Source: Actinomycetes bacterium
GTDB taxonomy: Bacteria; Actinomycetota; Actinomycetes; Actinomycetales; Microbacteriaceae
Assembly (NCBI GenBank): GCA_023421635.1
Contig: JAEZSU010000151.1
Location: 1 to 8,920, forward strand
DNA: 8,920 nt
Direction of reading: 5' to 3'
A program made the position numbers and the translations under genes. Within the stretch, counting starts at the first letter, position 1; the number at the start of each line of letters is the position of its first letter. A model generated the notes under the pieces. That model made no database searches. It worked only from the letters and a program-made list of their open reading frames with translations, and had not been told where the DNA came from. Shown here one piece after another: positions 7,501 through 8,920 of the stretch.

Positions 7501-8520
7501 GCGGCTGGGCAGCTCCAGCACCGTGACCCCCAGCATCCCCTCGTCACCGACGACGGGGTCGCCGATGGGGAGGCGCACCCCGTCGACCACGAGGATGACG
7601 TGCGGCGTGATCCCGCCGCCACGGGCGAACCGTGGCCGTTCCCGGAGCCCCGCCGGCAGGAGCGCTTCGAGCTCATCGAGCGACGAGGCGATCATGCGCG
7701 CGGGACCGAGCCGATCCTCGCCGCGGGCGGACAGCGCGTGCGGCAACCACTTCACCCAGTCCCAGGCCGGCTGCTGTGCGGGGCCGGCGAGGATCGCGAC
7801 GACCACGTCCTCCGGGTCGTGCAGGGTCGCCACTCCCGCGACCATGGAACGCGCGAGCGCGCGCGCCGCCTCCTCGTCCGGGCCGACGATCTCGATCTTC
7901 GCGTGGTCGGTGAGCCGCACGCCGAGGGGCAGGTCCGGCTGGATCTCGTGCGTGAGCATGAACCGGTGCGCGGCGGATGCGGCGACCGGGTCCAGCTGGG
8001 CGAGCGGCGGCAGTTCCGGGGCCTCCAGCGTGACGCACAGCGGCTGGTCGGAGGTACCGATCCGGGTGAGCAGGAAGTGCTCGTCGCCCGGATGGCGCTC
8101 CCACACGCGCGTGCGCTCCTCGGCGATGAACGGGAGTGCGGCCGGCGCGGGCGTCACCCACGCGCCGTGGCGGCGCTGCTTCTTCGCGGCGGTGCGGACC
8201 GTTTCGCGCAGTTCGCCGAGGTAGGCCAGGTACTCCCGCCGGTTGCCGAGCACCTGCGCGGTGCGCTGCGCGCGCTGGCGCCAGCCGTTCACCGCGACGA
8301 AGCCGAGCGAGGAGAGGAGGAACATCCCGCCGGTGATGAACCCGGTGGGGCCCGCGTTCGAGATCGTCACCATGACGATCGCGCCGACGCTGCCGAGCAT
8401 CGGCAGGAGTGAGGTGAGCAGGCTGCTGCCGCCCTCGTTCGGCACGAGTTCGGGCGGGGGCTGCACGACGATGCGCCCGCTCGGGACGGTCGGCGGGGCG
8501 AGACGCGGTCCCTTGCTCAC
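4552..8520 (-). CDS. eccC: Type VII secretion motor ATPase EccC (fused EccCa-EccCb, three FtsK/SpoIIIE-like domains)
   Basis: This 1322-residue protein should be the membrane-anchored motor that recognises WXG100-type substrates and drives their export. The N-terminal GRIVVQPPPELVPNEG stretch (15-30) is typical of EccC. Two membrane helices follow (about 34-54 and 59-78). A cytosolic stalk and a DUF-type region without a P-loop occupy about 80-460. ATPase 1 has Walker A GATGSGKS (476-483) and Walker B LLIVADEF (D590-E591). ATPase 2 has GTPLSGKS (835-842) and VFLVVDGW (D944-G945). ATPase 3 has GDAGMGKS (1120-1127) and FILVDDYD (D1217-D1218). Only ATPase 1 has the full aspartate-glutamate pair. 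In the studied Thermomonospora EccC, ATPase 3 binds the substrate signal and ATPase 1 is the catalytic one. The GTG start overlaps the FHA gene stop by 4 nt. EccC is the last gene of the unit. Confidence 0.95.
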   Translation of the reverse strand: MSKGPRLAPPTVPSGRIVVQPPPELVPNEGGSSLLTSLLPMLGSVGAIVMVTISNAGPTGFITGGMFLLSSLGFVAVNGWRQRAQRTAQVLGNRREYLAYLGELRETVRTAAKKQRRHGAWVTPAPAALPFIAEERTRVWERHPGDEHFLLTRIGTSDQPLCVTLEAPELPPLAQLDPVAASAAHRFMLTHEIQPDLPLGVRLTDHAKIEIVGPDEEAARALARSMVAGVATLHDPEDVVVAILAGPAQQPAWDWVKWLPHALSARGEDRLGPARMIASSLDELEALLPAGLRERPRFARGGGITPHVILVVDGVRLPIGDPVVGDEGMLGVTVLELPSRWAELENPDVLRIALPAADAADGRAELIDLAAGAVPFTADTASFAEVEAAARRLMPLSAGPSVATETDGAQQGQRELVELLGLPDVREVDFDRAWAGRLERDRLRVPIGQTADGAPLVLDLKEAAQQGMGPHGVMIGATGSGKSEVLRTLVLALALTHSPEQLNFVLVDFKGGATFAGMAGMPHVSAVITNLGSELALVDRFQDALQGEIVRRQELLRAAGNFANVSDYEKARRGGRTDLAPLPALLIVADEFSELLAAKPEFVESFINIGRVGRSLQVHLLLASQRLEEGKLRGLDTYLSYRIGLRTFSAAESRTIIGTPDAYTLPQEPGVGYLKADTENLVQFKAAYVSGRPKTALRRAPERQGAGVDGAARIELFTAAAQPLDPVAEPAAPVEADAPAVVEERSTFQIAVERMAGRGPAAHQVWLPPLADPATLDELLPDLTVDPRLGLVSPTWRAAGALTVPLGIVDVPLEQRREQLVVSLGGAAGHVAIVGTPLSGKSTLARTLVSALALVTTPLEAQFYVLDFGGGSFTGLQRHPHVAGVATRTEAEAVRRTVAEVESIIDAREQYFRANGVDSIDTYRQRRAQGLVDDGYGDVFLVVDGWATLRTEYEALETRVQTIAARGLSFGVHVVITANRWLEIRAGLKDLIQTRLELRLGDPTDSEIDRKQAANVPAGQPGRGLSPARLQMLTALPRIDGDSSAGSLVDGVDAMIARIRDAWQGPAAPKLRLLPEHLTLEALRAQADPADRRMLLGVDEAQLAPFGIDLRSESHLYLYGDAGMGKSSFLRGVAHEITRLYGPTEAKIFVVDYRRALLGEIPEDYLGAYLTSHELATGGLSELAAFFSGRIPGPDVTPRQLKERSWWQGAEGFILVDDYDLVATSQGNPLAVLQPLLAQAGDLGLHVILTRRAGGASRAAYDPIIQRFTDLGVTGILLGGNPEEGALIGRVKPVPSIPGRAQIVSRERGLVTAQLAVPPAVH

Positions 8521-8920
8521 GGGGCTCCCATCAGTCGGCTCACGGTGAAGGTGCGGTCGCCCATGCGGACCCGCATGTCCTCGTCCATCCGCACGCGCAG
8601 CCCCGGCGGGACGGACCGGACGCTGCCGTCGTCGTCGACCAGCTCGGTGCCGTTGGTCGAGTCGAGGTCGGTGACCCAGAGCCCGCCCCGGTCGTACTCG
8701 AGCCGCAGGTGGTCCTTCGAGACACCCGCGTCGGGGTCTTCCACGGTGATCGCGACGTCGTTCGGCTCGGTCGGCTCCGGGTTCCGGCCGAGCACCGCCG
8801 CGTGGCGCAGGCTCAGCCGCTCGCGCTGCCCGGTGTCGAAGACGAGCAGCAGCGCGCCGGTGGCATCCTCCGGGCGACCGGATGCGGCAGGCTCCTGCGG
8901 CGCCGGCTGCGGCGCACCCC
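8517..8920 (-). CDS. FHA-domain protein of the type VII secretion locus, N-terminus beyond the window
   Basis: The 133 visible residues are the C-terminal end of a phosphothreonine-binding FHA protein. After a Pro/Ala/Gln-rich linker (visible residues 1-22) come the first strands (ALLLVFDTG, 22-31). They are followed by LGRNP (43-47), VSKDH (66-70) and DLDSTNGT (84-91). G44-R45, S67, H70 and N89-G90 are the usual ligand-contacting positions, and all are present; the common SRxH appears as SKDH. A GTG at 8795 could be read as a start, but it would remove the first strands and the frame is open to the edge with no start codon, so the gene begins outside. Such FHA modules can sit at the end of longer proteins, for example behind an RDD membrane domain; that cannot be judged here. 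It probably links Ser/Thr kinase signalling to the secretion machinery encoded with it. Confidence 0.9.
   Translation of the reverse strand, partial: GAPQPAPQEPAASGRPEDATGALLLVFDTGQRERLSLRHAAVLGRNPEPTEPNDVAITVEDPDAGVSKDHLRLEYDRGGLWVTDLDSTNGTELVDDDGSVRSVPPGLRVRMDEDMRVRMGDRTFTVSRLMGAP
8525..8529 (-). promoter_or_regulatory. Ribosome binding site of eccC inside the FHA gene
   Basis: On the minus strand GGGAG lies four bases before the GTG start at 8520, within the last codons of the FHA gene. With the GTGA start/stop overlap (8520-8517) it supports translational coupling of FHA protein and EccC. The spacing is slightly short, and coupling may carry most of the initiation. Confidence 0.5.

Noticed and set aside
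7849..7866. Alternating G/C run that might form Z-DNA or a regulatory element
   Set aside because: It is explained by consecutive Ala and Arg codons of eccC and is ordinary in this composition.
4252..8412. A 1386-codon open frame on the plus strand, antisense to eccC
   Set aside because: Its first codon position coincides with the third position of eccC codons. A stop there needs an A at the eccC wobble base, which is rare in this GC-rich genome, so the frame stays open by bias. The translation is Arg/Ala/Gly/Pro/His-rich with no recognisable domain.
1..8920. Mobile elements, attachment sites, CRISPR repeats, tRNA or rRNA genes
   Set aside because: No transposase or integrase frame, flanking repeats, spaced direct repeats or RNA gene sequence was recognised on either strand.

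Overview
The window is a GC-rich stretch (roughly 70% G+C by eye, with a strong G/C preference at third codon positions) from an actinobacterium. The dense packing, the apparent leaderless starts and the style of the type VII secretion ATPase suggest Microbacteriaceae, probably Microbacterium or a relative; that placement is an inference. Six protein genes are complete and one is cut by the right edge. No rRNA, tRNA, CRISPR array, insertion sequence or other mobile element was seen, and no stretch over 300 bases lacks a gene; the largest gap is 83 bp.

Left part (3-2674): a proton-coupled oligopeptide (POT/PTR2) transporter on the minus strand is divergent from a plus-strand pair, a GNAT acetyltransferase-like protein and a small DUF1801 protein. 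The gap between the divergent starts is 32 bp, so their promoters must overlap.

Middle part (2658-4549): an EamA/DMT-superfamily exporter (minus strand) very like the Escherichia coli O-acetylserine/cysteine exporter EamA is divergent from a LysR-type regulator. The 83 bp between them holds the likely promoters and candidate operators. This is the classic layout of an exporter controlled by its own LysR regulator. The exporter's 3' end overlaps the DUF1801 gene tail to tail by 17 bp.

Right part (4552-8920): the end of a type VII (ESX/WXG100) secretion locus, read on the minus strand. An FHA-domain protein, whose N-terminus lies outside the window, overlaps by 4 nt a 1322-residue EccC-type motor ATPase with two membrane helices and three FtsK/SpoIIIE-like ATPase domains. 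EccC is the last gene of that unit; its stop lies 2 bp from the stop of the convergent LysR gene. Secretion partners (WXG100 substrates, EccD-like and EccB-like components, mycosin protease) would have to lie beyond position 8920 or elsewhere.

Most of the window is ordinary chromosome. The points most worth checking are a shared -10-to-start spacing at five gene starts (leaderless translation), the overlapping divergent promoters, the graded loss of the catalytic glutamate across the three EccC ATPase domains, and the FHA-EccC coupling. I did not find a clearly undescribed system.
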